A stretch of 64,000 nucleotides of DNA from positions 1,860,001 through 1,924,000 of the forward strand of contig CAWAHF010000004.1 in the NCBI GenBank assembly GCA_963781805.1, read 5' to 3'. Below are positions 43,838-54,689 of this stretch, one piece after another; the stretch's first letter is position 1, and each line of letters begins with the position of its first letter. The stretch comes from JAFGPL01 sp963781805 (GTDB lineage Bacteria > Bacteroidota > Bacteroidia > Bacteroidales > UBA10428). Both the position numbers and the translations under genes were made by a program. Under the pieces are notes generated by a model that did no database searches, was not told the origin of the DNA, and saw only the letters and a program-made list of their open reading frames with translations.

Positions 43838-44672
43838 TTTGTTGTGATTAAGATTAAACAATGTGATTAAGATTAAAGAATTAAAAAATTCAATACTAAT
43901 AGAGATGTTAAGCTTGTTTGATGTAACTTGTTCTATTTATTATCATTCAAGTAATTGAGGGACAAGATATCAATGAATTGCATTGGAATAAAGTAGGTTC
44001 TTTTGAAAAATTGGTCACAAATAGTATCAAAATGCATTCTAAGGATGATAAGAGCATTATTTTCTGAATAATAAATTACAATGCATTTATTAACTCTTAT
44101 ATACACAGAGTTATATTAATTCTTTTCCTACACAAGTCTCCCTTATATCCTCCCTTTGCCATTAGTCGCCAAATGTCATTAAGTTACCCCATAAACAAAC
44201 CACATCATTGCATCTCGTTCTGTGCGATGACGCAGGTGTGCTAAGGATACGATTTTTAAATGAAGGTTTTTTTGCGTGTATTGCCTATTTGTATGTGGTT
44301 AATGGGTTGTACATTTAGGTGTAATTGACCTCGACAATCTACGCTAAAGTATTTATTATTTTAGCTAATACATGTTTTACCCCAAAATGTCCTGCGTAAC
44401 TATCCTATGGAAAAAATCCTGATAACTGTTTAGCCGCGATGTTGTGTGTTTTTAAACTGGTGCATGTCATTATAATAAAATATATCATTAGTCTGATCCG
44501 TCCCTGATTTATTCACACACTCCAAATTATGAGTACCTTGTATAGTACAATTCTACATTTTTCGGAAAATTTTTGAATTTCTGTAAAATACTAATTCAAT
44601 ATCAAAAAAATATACATTTCCCCCCTAACAGCATTTATTAGTTTTATATCTGAAACCATAAAAACGAAGATC
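43838..44672. other. Long divergent intergenic region
   Basis: About 830 bases without a gene that I can support. A minus-to-plus check finds only a frame of about 40 codons without start on the plus strand near 43930-44068 (containing HWNKVGSFEKLVTNSIKMHS), too weak to call. The region should hold the promoters of the duplicated-domain gene and of the PL11 lyase gene. Confidence 0.4.
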
Positions 44673-47600
44673 ATGAGAAAATTTTTATCTTTCATGGTAA
44701 TCTCCTTTATTATCCTGAATATTTCAGCCCAACGAAAAATGGAAAATCTTGGAAGAGGACTTGTAGCTGTCAGAACAGACAAAGACCATGTTTTTTTAAG
44801 CTGGCGGATATTAGGAACTGAACCGGAAAATATTGCCTTCAACCTTTATCGTGATACTACCTTAGTGATATCGACTACTGCTACGAATTACATTGACACT
44901 ACTCCATTGAACAGGAATTATTATATCCAACCTGTTATTGACGGAATTAAACAAGAGATATCCATGAACGTCGGGGTACAAACAAAAGCTTACCTAGGTA
45001 TTCCTCTGCAACCCATTGGCGACTATTATGTCCATCTTGTTTGGGTTGGCGATTTGGATGGGGATGGGGAGTATGATTATGTGGTTGATCGTATCCCCAA
45101 CACTAGTGGTATAAGTCCTAAACTGGAAGCCTATCGACGTGATGGCACATTTCTTTGGCGTGTCGATCTGGGTCCCAATGGAGTCAATATGGACGGAATT
45201 GCCCCCGGCTCTGCTGCCATCAGCAATGGCCACAACGATGGTGTAACCGTATATGATTTGGATTGTGACGGCCAGGCTGAAGTCATTCTGAAAACAGCAA
45301 ATGGAGTGATTTTTGGTGATGGTTCAACCCTGGAGTACCCAAATGATACTGTACAGTTTATTTCAGTCCTTAATGGTATAACCGGAGCTGAAGAAGTACG
45401 TGCGCCGGTTCCGCAGGATTATATTTCAATAGGACCGGTTCAAAGCCATTTTGGCATCATGTACTGCGATGGCGTAAATCCCACATTTGTCTTTAAAGCC
45501 AAAAACAGGCGACCTGATGGCGGATTTAATTTAATGGTTGTCACTTACGATTATAAGGATGGTGCTTTAACCCAGCGGTGGAAATGGAATCGCGGCGGTA
45601 CCAATGCACCTGATTTTCACCAGATTCGGATTGTGGATATTGACGGAGACGGCCGCGACGAACTGTGTGACGGCGGTTACGTCCTGGATGATGATGGTAC
45701 CTTTTTGTACGCTATTCCTGGCGTGGGCCATGGCGACCGTTTTCATATTACGGATTTCGATCCTGACCGTCCCGGTCTTGAGGGCTATTGCATACAACAG
45801 GATAATCCAAGCGGTTTGGCCTGGGTTTATTATGATGCGAAAGATGGCAGTGTCATTCGTCAACAAGTATTGCCAGGTATTACGGACTATGCACGCGGTA
45901 CTGCCGGTGATATCGATCCCCGGTACAAAGGTTTTGAGTTTTGGACTTTTACAGATGGAATGTACACAGCACAAAGTGATACTCCAATCTCATCCAATTT
46001 TCCCTGGCCCAATTTTAAGATATGGTGGGACGGAGATGTACTGGCTGAACTGCTCAATACTGAAAACATCAGTAAGTGGGATTATGCTAGTGGTTCCGAG
46101 AAGCGTTTGTTGACTGCCAGCAATTATGGTGCAGTGGATTCCTGGCGCGATGCCGCCCAGTTTAATGGCGATATAATCGGTGACTGGCGGGAAGAAGTCA
46201 TTTTCGAAAATTCGGACCACTCTGAAATTATGATTTTTACTACCACATATCCCACAGATACCCGTCTATACACACTTCCCCATAATCCGGGTTACCGGGC
46301 CTGTATGACGGTAAAAGGATACATGCAATCGAATTTAGTCGATTATTATTTGGGTGACGGGATGAGCACTCCGCCGGCACCGAACATCAGCCTTGTGGTT
46401 GATACCACATCCGGTGATAATAATTTACTACCTTTCCGGCCTCAGTATCTAACCGCAATTGCAATCTATGACACCATCAAGCTGTCATGGAGCGCAAATA
46501 CCGATTCGAGTATTGCAGGTTACAATGTTTACCGCTCCGAAGTATCAAACGATAATTACATTATGTTGAATGATACTTTGTTATCTGAAAACTTTTATAA
46601 GGATACTTCGGTTGTATTTGAAAACACTTACTATTATACGGTAACCGCAGTTGATATCGACACCGTTGAATCTTATCACTCGGATGAAGTCATAGTAACC
46701 CCGACGCAGTACCCGGATCCACCCTCCAGGCTGGATATTGTTGATTTAGAGGATAGCGTGAAATTATCATGGAGTAAGAATACAGAATTAAATGTAGTTG
46801 GGTACAATATTTTTCGTTCGGAAATTCATGGCCAATCCTATTTTAAAATAAACGCTGATTTGATTCAAGATTCAACTTACCTTGATTTGAATATTCAAAA
46901 TGGATTGATCTATTATTATGTGATTACAAGTGTAAATGATATCCAACTGGAATCTTCGTATTCGCAGGAAGTATCAGCCATGCCAGGTATAAAGGATATA
47001 TTCGAAGCTGAAGATGCTGTTTTTGGTGATGGAAGCTCGCATGATAGTAATCATGATGGGTTTTACGGCACAGGATTTATCAATTTTCCGTCAAGCGGGG
47101 GCTATGTGGAATTTACGAATGTTTCCGGCGGTGATAATGGAGGAGACTTTACGCTCAGGTTTCGATATGCCTTGGGCAATACCGATCGATCCGGTTTGTT
47201 AGAAATTAATAACACCCAAAAAAATGTCACGATGAAAGGAACCGGCGACTGGGCAAACTGGCTTATGACAGATGTTGCAATTACCCTGATGTCCGGGTCG
47301 GATAATGTGATTCGTTTTCAAAGCACAGGTCAGGATTTTGGAAATTTAGACCGGATTATACTATTACCCTATAAGACAGAAGAACCATCCTATGTACAAT
47401 CTGTTAATGAACCAAAGGAATTTCTGTTCCAAAACTATCCGAATCCGTTTAATTCTAAAACAGTTATTCAGTATGAAGTATCACAATCGGGATTTGTTTC
47501 TTTACAGATCTTAGATATGATGGGACATACAGTTTCGAAACTCATTAACCAAAAGCAGCAGCCAGGACACTATCAGGCAGTCTGGAATGGAAAAGATGAT

Positions 47601-47690
47601 ACCGGTAAATCCGTTAATAGTGGAATTTATTTTTATGTAATGGAGACAGGGAATTACCGTAATATTAAGAAGATGATTTTGATACGATAG
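44673..47690 (+). CDS. Rhamnogalacturonan lyase (PL11) with FN3, CBM-like and T9SS domains
   Basis: A 1005-residue secreted enzyme. After the signal peptide comes a PL11 catalytic domain of about 590 residues, beginning MENLGRGLVAVR and including VWVGDLDGDGEYDYVVDR, GNGHNDGVTVYDLDCDGQAEVILK-like calcium-binding loops, and DTRLYTLPHNPGYRACM, all typical of YesW-type rhamnogalacturonan lyases, which split rhamnogalacturonan I by elimination. Two fibronectin type III domains (about 595-770), a CBM35-like domain (EAEDAVFGDGSSHDSNHDGF, GNLDRIIL) and a T9SS type A domain (FQNYPNPFNSKTVIQYEV) follow. Likely surface-attached, first step of pectin side-chain breakdown. Confidence 0.92.
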   Translation: MRKFLSFMVISFIILNISAQRKMENLGRGLVAVRTDKDHVFLSWRILGTEPENIAFNLYRDTTLVISTTATNYIDTTPLNRNYYIQPVIDGIKQEISMNVGVQTKAYLGIPLQPIGDYYVHLVWVGDLDGDGEYDYVVDRIPNTSGISPKLEAYRRDGTFLWRVDLGPNGVNMDGIAPGSAAISNGHNDGVTVYDLDCDGQAEVILKTANGVIFGDGSTLEYPNDTVQFISVLNGITGAEEVRAPVPQDYISIGPVQSHFGIMYCDGVNPTFVFKAKNRRPDGGFNLMVVTYDYKDGALTQRWKWNRGGTNAPDFHQIRIVDIDGDGRDELCDGGYVLDDDGTFLYAIPGVGHGDRFHITDFDPDRPGLEGYCIQQDNPSGLAWVYYDAKDGSVIRQQVLPGITDYARGTAGDIDPRYKGFEFWTFTDGMYTAQSDTPISSNFPWPNFKIWWDGDVLAELLNTENISKWDYASGSEKRLLTASNYGAVDSWRDAAQFNGDIIGDWREEVIFENSDHSEIMIFTTTYPTDTRLYTLPHNPGYRACMTVKGYMQSNLVDYYLGDGMSTPPAPNISLVVDTTSGDNNLLPFRPQYLTAIAIYDTIKLSWSANTDSSIAGYNVYRSEVSNDNYIMLNDTLLSENFYKDTSVVFENTYYYTVTAVDIDTVESYHSDEVIVTPTQYPDPPSRLDIVDLEDSVKLSWSKNTELNVVGYNIFRSEIHGQSYFKINADLIQDSTYLDLNIQNGLIYYYVITSVNDIQLESSYSQEVSAMPGIKDIFEAEDAVFGDGSSHDSNHDGFYGTGFINFPSSGGYVEFTNVSGGDNGGDFTLRFRYALGNTDRSGLLEINNTQKNVTMKGTGDWANWLMTDVAITLMSGSDNVIRFQSTGQDFGNLDRIILLPYKTEEPSYVQSVNEPKEFLFQNYPNPFNSKTVIQYEVSQSGFVSLQILDMMGHTVSKLINQKQQPGHYQAVWNGKDDTGKSVNSGIYFYVMETGNYRNIKKMILIR

Positions 47691-48072
47691 TTTTCGAACT
47701 ATTTAATAATAACCGATTGGAAGGGCAGTTGCAATAAATAAAGCTGGTGCTATTATTTGAAATTATTTAATAAAAAATCTTTTTAATGATTAATTTTTCC
47801 TGGTTGTTGGTTCATCAGAATTGATAAAATAACCTGAATCAGATTATTTTACTTTGTCTGTTAAATAGTGCTATTTTTTCAGAAAAATGAATATTTAAAA
47901 GAAATGACAAATCAATTAACTTGTAATGATACTTTTTATTAGAGACCATAACTTTAATTAATTATATGAAGTGTCCTAAAATAGATTGTACTGCTGGCAA
48001 CAATCAAAAAACCATCATATTCGAAACGGATAAAAAACCAATAATATTAACTCATTAACCGGGGTTTAAAAG
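47691..48072. other. Intergenic region between PL11 lyase and GH3 genes
   Basis: About 380 AT-rich bases with no gene or strong structure seen. The distance suggests that the GH3 gene has its own promoter. Confidence 0.4.
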
Positions 48073-50490
48073 ATGATTAAAATGAATATTTTAAAAAGGA
48101 TATGTGTATTATCAGGCTATGTTTTTTTTACAAGCTTCCTGGTAATTTCTCAGGAAAACAATACCAATGTTATCAAAGCGGGATGGATCGATTTTAATAA
48201 AAACGGTACGAGGGATGTTTATGAGGATACTTCCAGAAGTATTGAAGACAGGGTTGAAGATTTACTGTCACAGATGACACTCGAAGAAAAAACCTGTCAA
48301 ATGGTGACATTGTATGGTTTTGGAAGAGTTTTAAAGGATGAACTGCCTACCAGAGAATGGAAAAACGAAATTTGGAAAGATGGTATCGGCAATATTGACG
48401 AACACCTAAGCAATACGACATTTAGGCCGCAAACAATTACGAAGTATTCGTATCCATATTCACAACATGCAGAGGCAATCAATTTAATGCAGAAATGGTT
48501 CATTGAGGAAACCAGACTTGGTGTTCCAGTTGATTTTACAATTGAAGGGATTAGGGGTCTGGCACATGACAGGGCTACATGTTTTCCTGCGAACATAGGT
48601 ATGGGAAGCACCTGGGATAAAGAACTTGCTCATGAAATGGGTCGGTTAATCGGAGAAGAGGCACGAGTATTGGGATATACAAATGTATATGCCCCTATTC
48701 TTGACCTTGCCAGAGATCCGCGATGGGGGCGGACTGTAGAAAGCATGGGGGAAGATCCGTTTTTAGTGGCAGAACTTGGAGTCCGGGTTGCTCAGGGTAT
48801 TCAGCAGGAAAGAGTTGTTTCCACACCAAAACATTTTGCAGTGTATAGTACCCCAATCGGAGGAAGGGACGGCCAAGTCAGAACAGATCCACATATTACG
48901 TGGCGGGAAATGCATAATATTAACCTTTATCCGTTTGAACAGGTTTTTCTGAGAGCACATTCACATGGCGTTATGAGTTCATATAATGATTACGATGGAA
49001 TTCCTATCACCGGAAGCTACTATTTTTTAACTCAATTGCTCAGAAATAAATATAAATTCAAAGGTTATGTTACATCTGACAGCGATGCGGTTGAGTTTCT
49101 GCTTACAAAACATAAAGTTGCAAAAGATTACAAAGATGCAATCAGGCAATGTGTTGAAGCAGGATTAAATATCCGCACGAATTTTACACCACCTGCAGTT
49201 TATGTGGAGCCTCTAAGGGAATTAGTTAAAGAAGGGACTATTTCAATGAATGTTATTGATCAACGCATAAGAGAAATATTATGGGTTAAATTTTATACTG
49301 GCCTTTTTGATCACCCATTCATTAAAAATCCGAACGAAGCTGATAAAATTGTCAGATCGCAAAAACACCTTGAAATTGCAAGAAAGGCTTCTTATGAATC
49401 GTTGGTATTGTTAAAAAATGAAAATAACTTATTACCGCTTAATCCAAAAATATACAAATCAATTCTGGTGGTTGGACCTAATGCCAAAGATATTTCATAT
49501 TCCATGAGTCGTTATGGACCTAATAATATAAATGTTGCCAACGTATTTGACTGTATTAAGAAAAAAACCGCATCAACTTCAATTGTCCAATATGCTAAAG
49601 GATGTTCTGTTCAACCAGAAAACATGCAGGAACTTGAATTGTATTATAATCCACCTCAGGGAGAAGAAAAAGCACTTATTGATGAGGCTGTTGATCTTGC
49701 AAAAAAATCTGACCTTGCCATAGTGGTACTTGGAGATAATCCCGGGACAGTTGGTGAAAGTAAATCACGGACATCCTTGAATTTGAGTGGATACCAGGAA
49801 GATCTTTTAAGAAATTTATATGAGACAGATGTTCCGATTGTTCTGATCTTAATCAATGGCAGGCCTATAACCATCAATTGGGCTGATAAATATATTCCTG
49901 CCATATTGGAGGCTTGGTTTCCCGGAGAATTTGGAGGTGAAGCAATTGCCGATGTTTTGTTTGGTGAATATAATCCCGGAGGAAAACTTCCGGTTACTTT
50001 TCCACGAACAGTTGGACAAATTCCATTTACCTTTCCTTTTAAACCTGCCGCACATGCCGGACAGGGAAATGGAAAATCCAGGGTGATAGAAGGATTATAT
50101 CCGTTTGGTTATGGATTAAGTTATACATCATTTGAATATTCAGAATTGAAAATTGCCCCCAATGTTTCAGAAGGAAATGAGGATATACATATTACTTTGA
50201 ATATTAAAAATACCGGCAAATATGAAGGTGATGAAGTAGTGCAACTTTATTTCAGTGATTTAGTCAGCAGTGTAACGGTTTATGAGATGCAGCTGAGGGG
50301 ATTCGAGAGGATTCATTTAAAACCGGCAGAAGAAAAGCAAGTAGAATTTACGATAAAGCCCGAGCAGTTATCTTTATTAAATAAAGACATGGAAAGGGTA
50401 GTTGAACCAGGTGAATTCGAGATACTCATTGGCAATTCATCTGAAGATATCAAACTAAAACAACGCATTGTGATTTCTGAAATCAAGTGA
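48073..50490 (+). CDS. Glycoside hydrolase family 3 (beta-glucosidase/xylosidase-like)
   Basis: An 805-residue exo-glycosidase. Start at 48073 or at the next ATG (48082); both give a signal peptide. The GH3 N-terminal barrel has FTIEGIRGLAHDRATCFPANIGMGS, YAPILDLARDPRWGR, Lys253-His254 (TPKHF) and the nucleophile Asp336 in GYVTSDSDAVEF. The C-terminal sandwich (SYESLVLLKNENNLLPL, GVGESKSRTSL-like region) and an FN3-like end (YPFGYGLSYTSFEYSELKI) complete the usual three-domain order. Probably removes non-reducing sugars from oligosaccharides released from pectin, in the periplasm. The exact sugar is not readable. Confidence 0.9.
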   Translation: MIKMNILKRICVLSGYVFFTSFLVISQENNTNVIKAGWIDFNKNGTRDVYEDTSRSIEDRVEDLLSQMTLEEKTCQMVTLYGFGRVLKDELPTREWKNEIWKDGIGNIDEHLSNTTFRPQTITKYSYPYSQHAEAINLMQKWFIEETRLGVPVDFTIEGIRGLAHDRATCFPANIGMGSTWDKELAHEMGRLIGEEARVLGYTNVYAPILDLARDPRWGRTVESMGEDPFLVAELGVRVAQGIQQERVVSTPKHFAVYSTPIGGRDGQVRTDPHITWREMHNINLYPFEQVFLRAHSHGVMSSYNDYDGIPITGSYYFLTQLLRNKYKFKGYVTSDSDAVEFLLTKHKVAKDYKDAIRQCVEAGLNIRTNFTPPAVYVEPLRELVKEGTISMNVIDQRIREILWVKFYTGLFDHPFIKNPNEADKIVRSQKHLEIARKASYESLVLLKNENNLLPLNPKIYKSILVVGPNAKDISYSMSRYGPNNINVANVFDCIKKKTASTSIVQYAKGCSVQPENMQELELYYNPPQGEEKALIDEAVDLAKKSDLAIVVLGDNPGTVGESKSRTSLNLSGYQEDLLRNLYETDVPIVLILINGRPITINWADKYIPAILEAWFPGEFGGEAIADVLFGEYNPGGKLPVTFPRTVGQIPFTFPFKPAAHAGQGNGKSRVIEGLYPFGYGLSYTSFEYSELKIAPNVSEGNEDIHITLNIKNTGKYEGDEVVQLYFSDLVSSVTVYEMQLRGFERIHLKPAEEKQVEFTIKPEQLSLLNKDMERVVEPGEFEILIGNSSEDIKLKQRIVISEIK

Positions 50491-50563
50491 ATTGGTAAAA
50501 TCTTTGCTTTTACATATTCTTTTTCGCTAAGATCTTAAATAGAAGAATATAGCTATATATATC

Positions 50564-53500
50564 TTACCTGGAGGATTTTTCTCCTTTTAAAAATTTATTC
50601 GATTTAACAAACTGTGTTGGTGTTATTCCATACTGTTTTTTAAAACACTTTCTAAAATAGGAAACATCATTGAAACCAAGCCTGTAATAAAGATCTATAT
50701 CACTTATATTTTTATTTTTCAGTATATGGGCTGCCTTTTTAAGTTTAAACGTAATTATAAACTCATTTGGGGTTTGTCCTGTTAGCATTTTGATCCTGGA
50801 ATAAAGCATGTATTTACTAATTCCCAACTGATTAATAAATTCAGGAATACCAAACTGAGTGTTATCAAGATTTTTTTCAAGCACTATATAAGCTTTTTCT
50901 AGAAAATTCTCATCCATAGATGTGATATTTATTTTGTCGTCAATGTCCATCCCGATATTGTATTTCTTTTTCAATTTCTTTCTTAAATCTATCAGATTTC
51001 TTATCACTGACAGTAGATAATAAATTGAAAATGGTTTGTTGATATAAGCATCTGCGCCAGATTCCATTCCTTTGATTTTTTCTTCAATATCTTCATTAGC
51101 GGTCAATATAATGACCGGAATATGACCAATCTCAATATCTTTTTTTATGGAATTGCATAACTCAAGTCTTTCTCCGTTTGACAAATTAAGATCAATGATA
51201 ACTATATCCGGTTGAAAATATTTGGCTTTAAGAATTCCTTCTTCCTCATCTTTTGCTTCAATTATCTCGAATTTACCGGAAAACTGTTCTTTAAAAAGTT
51301 GTTGTAATTCAACATTATCTTCAACAATCAGAATTTTATTTCTCTCATCTGCCTCAGGTTCAGAATCCACATGTGTTATCTCACTTTCTGAATCGAGCAA
51401 ATATGGCGTTTTGATTTCATATTTTGAAGCATCAGTAATTTTTTCATTCTTTTCAAAATATTTATCACCATAAGGAATTTTCACTTCAAAGGTAACCCCT
51501 TGCAAAGTGTCAGACAAAAAGCAGATTTCTCCTTTATGGATCTCAACATATGACTTGGTAAGGCTTAATCCGATACCCGAACCAAAATCACTCCCGCTTC
51601 CCTGGTAGAACCTTTTAAAAATGTTTTCCGCTTTATCTGGCGGAATAAAACTGCCTTTATTGTTTATCTTAATTAGTATTAACTTCTTTTTATCTCCGTT
51701 AATAATCCCATAATCTTTCTTTACACTGATCAATACCCGACCATCTTCAGGTTCAAATTTGAAAGCATTTGACAACAGACTGAATAAAATATATTCAATT
51801 TTTTCTTTATCAAACCATGTAAAAACAGGATTAACCGGATATTCATGTATGAAGCTAATGTTTTTTCTTCTGGCAATGGATTCAAAATTAATACATACTG
51901 TTTTTACGAAATTTATAATATCATCCTGACTTGTAAGCAAGAGCATATTTCCGGTTTCGATCTTTCGTAAATCAATTATCCTTTTAACCAAATGAATCAG
52001 CCTTTGAACATTTTTGTTGATAATTGCCAAATAATGTTTTTTAATATCATCGGATTCAATATTATTCAAAGTTTCCAGTGGCACATTAAGCAACGTCAGG
52101 GAGGTGCCTATTTCATGCGATACATCAGTAAACAGCTTAATTCTTGTCTGGTTGATTTCTGCTTGCTTTTCTTTATCTGCTTTATGTAAAAGAACCTGAT
52201 ATTTCAGTTTTAGCTTTGATTTGATGAAGTATCTTGAAAGTATCAAAAGGCCTGTAATAAAAAGAAAATAAAGAATATAAGCAAAGGTGGTCTTCCATGG
52301 GGGGGGATCAACATGTATAAATAACCGGGTACCTTGCGTTTTTGAATAACCATCACTATTTGCAGCCCTGATGCTTAATACATAGTCGCCGGCCATCAAA
52401 TCCACAATATTTAGTGACCTGGTGTTTCCGAGGTCATTCCAGGTTCCGTTGTTTTCTCCAAACCTGTAATAAAACTTAACTTTATCCCCAAGAAAATATT
52501 CAGGTGCTGTAAATTTCAGCACAATCGAACTTTGAAAATATTTCAACCTGATATTTTCCGAAAACATGATTGCCTGTTCAATCGGAGAGTTAATTTGGCC
52601 TACCATGACCTTTTCGTCATTTACATAAAGCTGTGTAAATATCACATCCGGTAAAATTGGGTTTTCTCTGTACCTAAAAGTATTAAACTTCAACAGACCA
52701 TTGATGCTTCCTGCATAAATAGTCCCGTCATCTGTAATTTCAATTGAATTGGGATTAAACTCTTTCCCTTTTATACCTCTTTCCAAATATATATTTTTAA
52801 ATCTTCCTTTATCTTGTGAATACCTTCCTAGTCCACTATAGGTTGTTATCCATATAATACCATTGAGATCTTCAACAATACCTGCAATATTGTTATCTGA
52901 TAAATCATTATCTGAGGTAAAATGCCGGGTTGTATTATTGGAAGGATTATATTTAATAATCCCGCTTCCTCCCATTCCAATCCAGATATTACCTTCGGAA
53001 TCTTCAAACAGCGTGTTGATTCTTTTAATCTTATCTGAATTGCTCAATGAATCAAAAGAAACATGGAAAATTTGTAATGCATGATCGACCTGGAGAAGTC
53101 CGTTATAAGCCGTACCAATAAAAATTCTTCCTGCTCTGTCTTCAATTATTTTTTTTGAAAAATTTACGTCGAACACAAAACCTTTTTTATTAAGAGGGAA
53201 CAGATAAGTGCCTTCGTCAGAAGCTATCCAAAAGTTCTGCTTGCTATCCTCCATCACATCAAATACTCCAAGATTTACAGGTAAACTGATATTGGGATAA
53301 ACCTGAGAAATTTCAATAAACTTCCTAAATGAAGGATCAAATAGTAAAACGCCTCCCTTGTATGAACACACCCAGATATATCCCGAAGAATCCTGCCATA
53401 AATTGGTTATGATTGAATTCGTAATACCTGCATCAAATAGCGCTTTTTGCGTATATTCACTGAAAACATTGTTTGTTGAGTCTATGACAGATATTCCCTG

Positions 53501-54619
53501 CCGGGTTCCAATCCAGATATTCTTCTTATTGTCAACCAATAAACTTCTGATATTGCTATTGATAATACTTTTTTTATTATAAGGTTCATGATAAATAAAT
53601 TTAAAACCTTTATCATATTTGCAATAATAATCTATTCCACCCATATATGATCCCAGCCACAAAATGCCCATCTTTTTATCCGCATAAATGGAATAAAATG
53701 TATTACTGGATAAACTGGTTTCTACATCCGGAATTTGATTAAACTTTTTAACTTCATTGGTTCTTGCATCAATCTGTATGATACCATTACCGTCAGTACC
53801 GATAATGATATCGTTATCAAGGCCTCTTCCGAAACTGCTAACAATAAGATTTTTCCCGCTGTTGTTATATTTAAGCTTAACAAAACTGTCAATCTCTTCG
53901 CTATAATACAATAATTCACCATTTCTCAAGCATATCCATATTTTTCCATCACTGTCTGTTTCAATAAAGAAGTTTTCTTTTTCTGATTGAGTATAATCGT
54001 CTAATTCATAATTAATAAATTTTCGATTGGTTGGATTATAGCTTATGACACCATGCATGCTTGTCAACCAGATTATATTTTTTTTATCAATGGAGAGATC
54101 ATATAAATCTGTAAACGGGTATCCCTGTTCTACTGAATCAAAAACTAATCCCTGATCATTGAACAAATAAATACCGGAGGCAGAACATGTCCAGATATTG
54201 TTCCCCCTATCTTTGATAAAATTCCAGAAAAATTCATTGGTATGAATTACTGAAAATTTTTCCAGGTACCTGTTGTAATAATTTAAGGAATTATCAGTCT
54301 GAATAATTAGATTATCTTTTTTATCTCCAATTATTGAATAAATTACGTTTGAACTGATGCAGTTTTTATCCTTTACATCATGTGTGTAATATACAAATTC
54401 ATAGCCATCATATCTGTTCAGTCCTCTTCTTGTCCCAAACCATATGAAACCTTTTTGATCTTTATATATAGAAAATACTGTACTTTGCGACAATCCATCT
54501 TCCACCCACAAATGAGCAAAATTTGGACTTTCGCCTCTTGTGATTATAAATTGACATAAACATATGGCGAAGAAAAATTTAAGAATTGACTTATCAATCC
54601 TTATAGTGATTCTTCTCAT
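50564..54619 (-). CDS. Hybrid two-component system regulator (HTCS) of the glycan-use locus
   Basis: A 1351-residue sensor-regulator. The N-terminal signal/transmembrane region is followed by two seven-bladed propellers built of Reg_prop repeats (VEDGLSQSTVFSIYKDQKGF, GFIWFGTRRGLNRYDGYEF), a Y_Y_Y domain near 700-780, a transmembrane helix (AYILYFLFITGLLILSRYF), a histidine kinase (DVSHEIGTSLTLLNVPLE, GSGIGLSLTKSYVE), a receiver domain (VIIDLNLSNGERL) and an AraC-type helix-turn-helix (LYYRLGFNDVSYFRKCFKKQYG). The H-box has Gly and Ser where Arg and Pro are usual. Periplasmic oligosaccharide binding should switch on susC/susD and the lyases. Confidence 0.95.
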   Translation of the reverse strand: MRRITIRIDKSILKFFFAICLCQFIITRGESPNFAHLWVEDGLSQSTVFSIYKDQKGFIWFGTRRGLNRYDGYEFVYYTHDVKDKNCISSNVIYSIIGDKKDNLIIQTDNSLNYYNRYLEKFSVIHTNEFFWNFIKDRGNNIWTCSASGIYLFNDQGLVFDSVEQGYPFTDLYDLSIDKKNIIWLTSMHGVISYNPTNRKFINYELDDYTQSEKENFFIETDSDGKIWICLRNGELLYYSEEIDSFVKLKYNNSGKNLIVSSFGRGLDNDIIIGTDGNGIIQIDARTNEVKKFNQIPDVETSLSSNTFYSIYADKKMGILWLGSYMGGIDYYCKYDKGFKFIYHEPYNKKSIINSNIRSLLVDNKKNIWIGTRQGISVIDSTNNVFSEYTQKALFDAGITNSIITNLWQDSSGYIWVCSYKGGVLLFDPSFRKFIEISQVYPNISLPVNLGVFDVMEDSKQNFWIASDEGTYLFPLNKKGFVFDVNFSKKIIEDRAGRIFIGTAYNGLLQVDHALQIFHVSFDSLSNSDKIKRINTLFEDSEGNIWIGMGGSGIIKYNPSNNTTRHFTSDNDLSDNNIAGIVEDLNGIIWITTYSGLGRYSQDKGRFKNIYLERGIKGKEFNPNSIEITDDGTIYAGSINGLLKFNTFRYRENPILPDVIFTQLYVNDEKVMVGQINSPIEQAIMFSENIRLKYFQSSIVLKFTAPEYFLGDKVKFYYRFGENNGTWNDLGNTRSLNIVDLMAGDYVLSIRAANSDGYSKTQGTRLFIHVDPPPWKTTFAYILYFLFITGLLILSRYFIKSKLKLKYQVLLHKADKEKQAEINQTRIKLFTDVSHEIGTSLTLLNVPLETLNNIESDDIKKHYLAIINKNVQRLIHLVKRIIDLRKIETGNMLLLTSQDDIINFVKTVCINFESIARRKNISFIHEYPVNPVFTWFDKEKIEYILFSLLSNAFKFEPEDGRVLISVKKDYGIINGDKKKLILIKINNKGSFIPPDKAENIFKRFYQGSGSDFGSGIGLSLTKSYVEIHKGEICFLSDTLQGVTFEVKIPYGDKYFEKNEKITDASKYEIKTPYLLDSESEITHVDSEPEADERNKILIVEDNVELQQLFKEQFSGKFEIIEAKDEEEGILKAKYFQPDIVIIDLNLSNGERLELCNSIKKDIEIGHIPVIILTANEDIEEKIKGMESGADAYINKPFSIYYLLSVIRNLIDLRKKLKKKYNIGMDIDDKINITSMDENFLEKAYIVLEKNLDNTQFGIPEFINQLGISKYMLYSRIKMLTGQTPNEFIITFKLKKAAHILKNKNISDIDLYYRLGFNDVSYFRKCFKKQYGITPTQFVKSNKFLKGEKSSR

Positions 54620-54689
54620 AAAATAATATTCCTTTTATTTATTTGATATTGCCAGGTGCAAAATAACAAAAATAAGAATTTAATGCTCA

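Noticed and set aside
43930..44068. About 40-codon plus-strand frame without start
   Set aside because: No start codon, no family, no neighbouring gene on the strand; the length is expected by chance in AT-rich DNA.
44591..44842. Minus-strand 83-codon frame over the start of the PL11 gene
   Set aside because: It is antisense to the signal peptide and start of the lyase; no family or codon pattern supports it.
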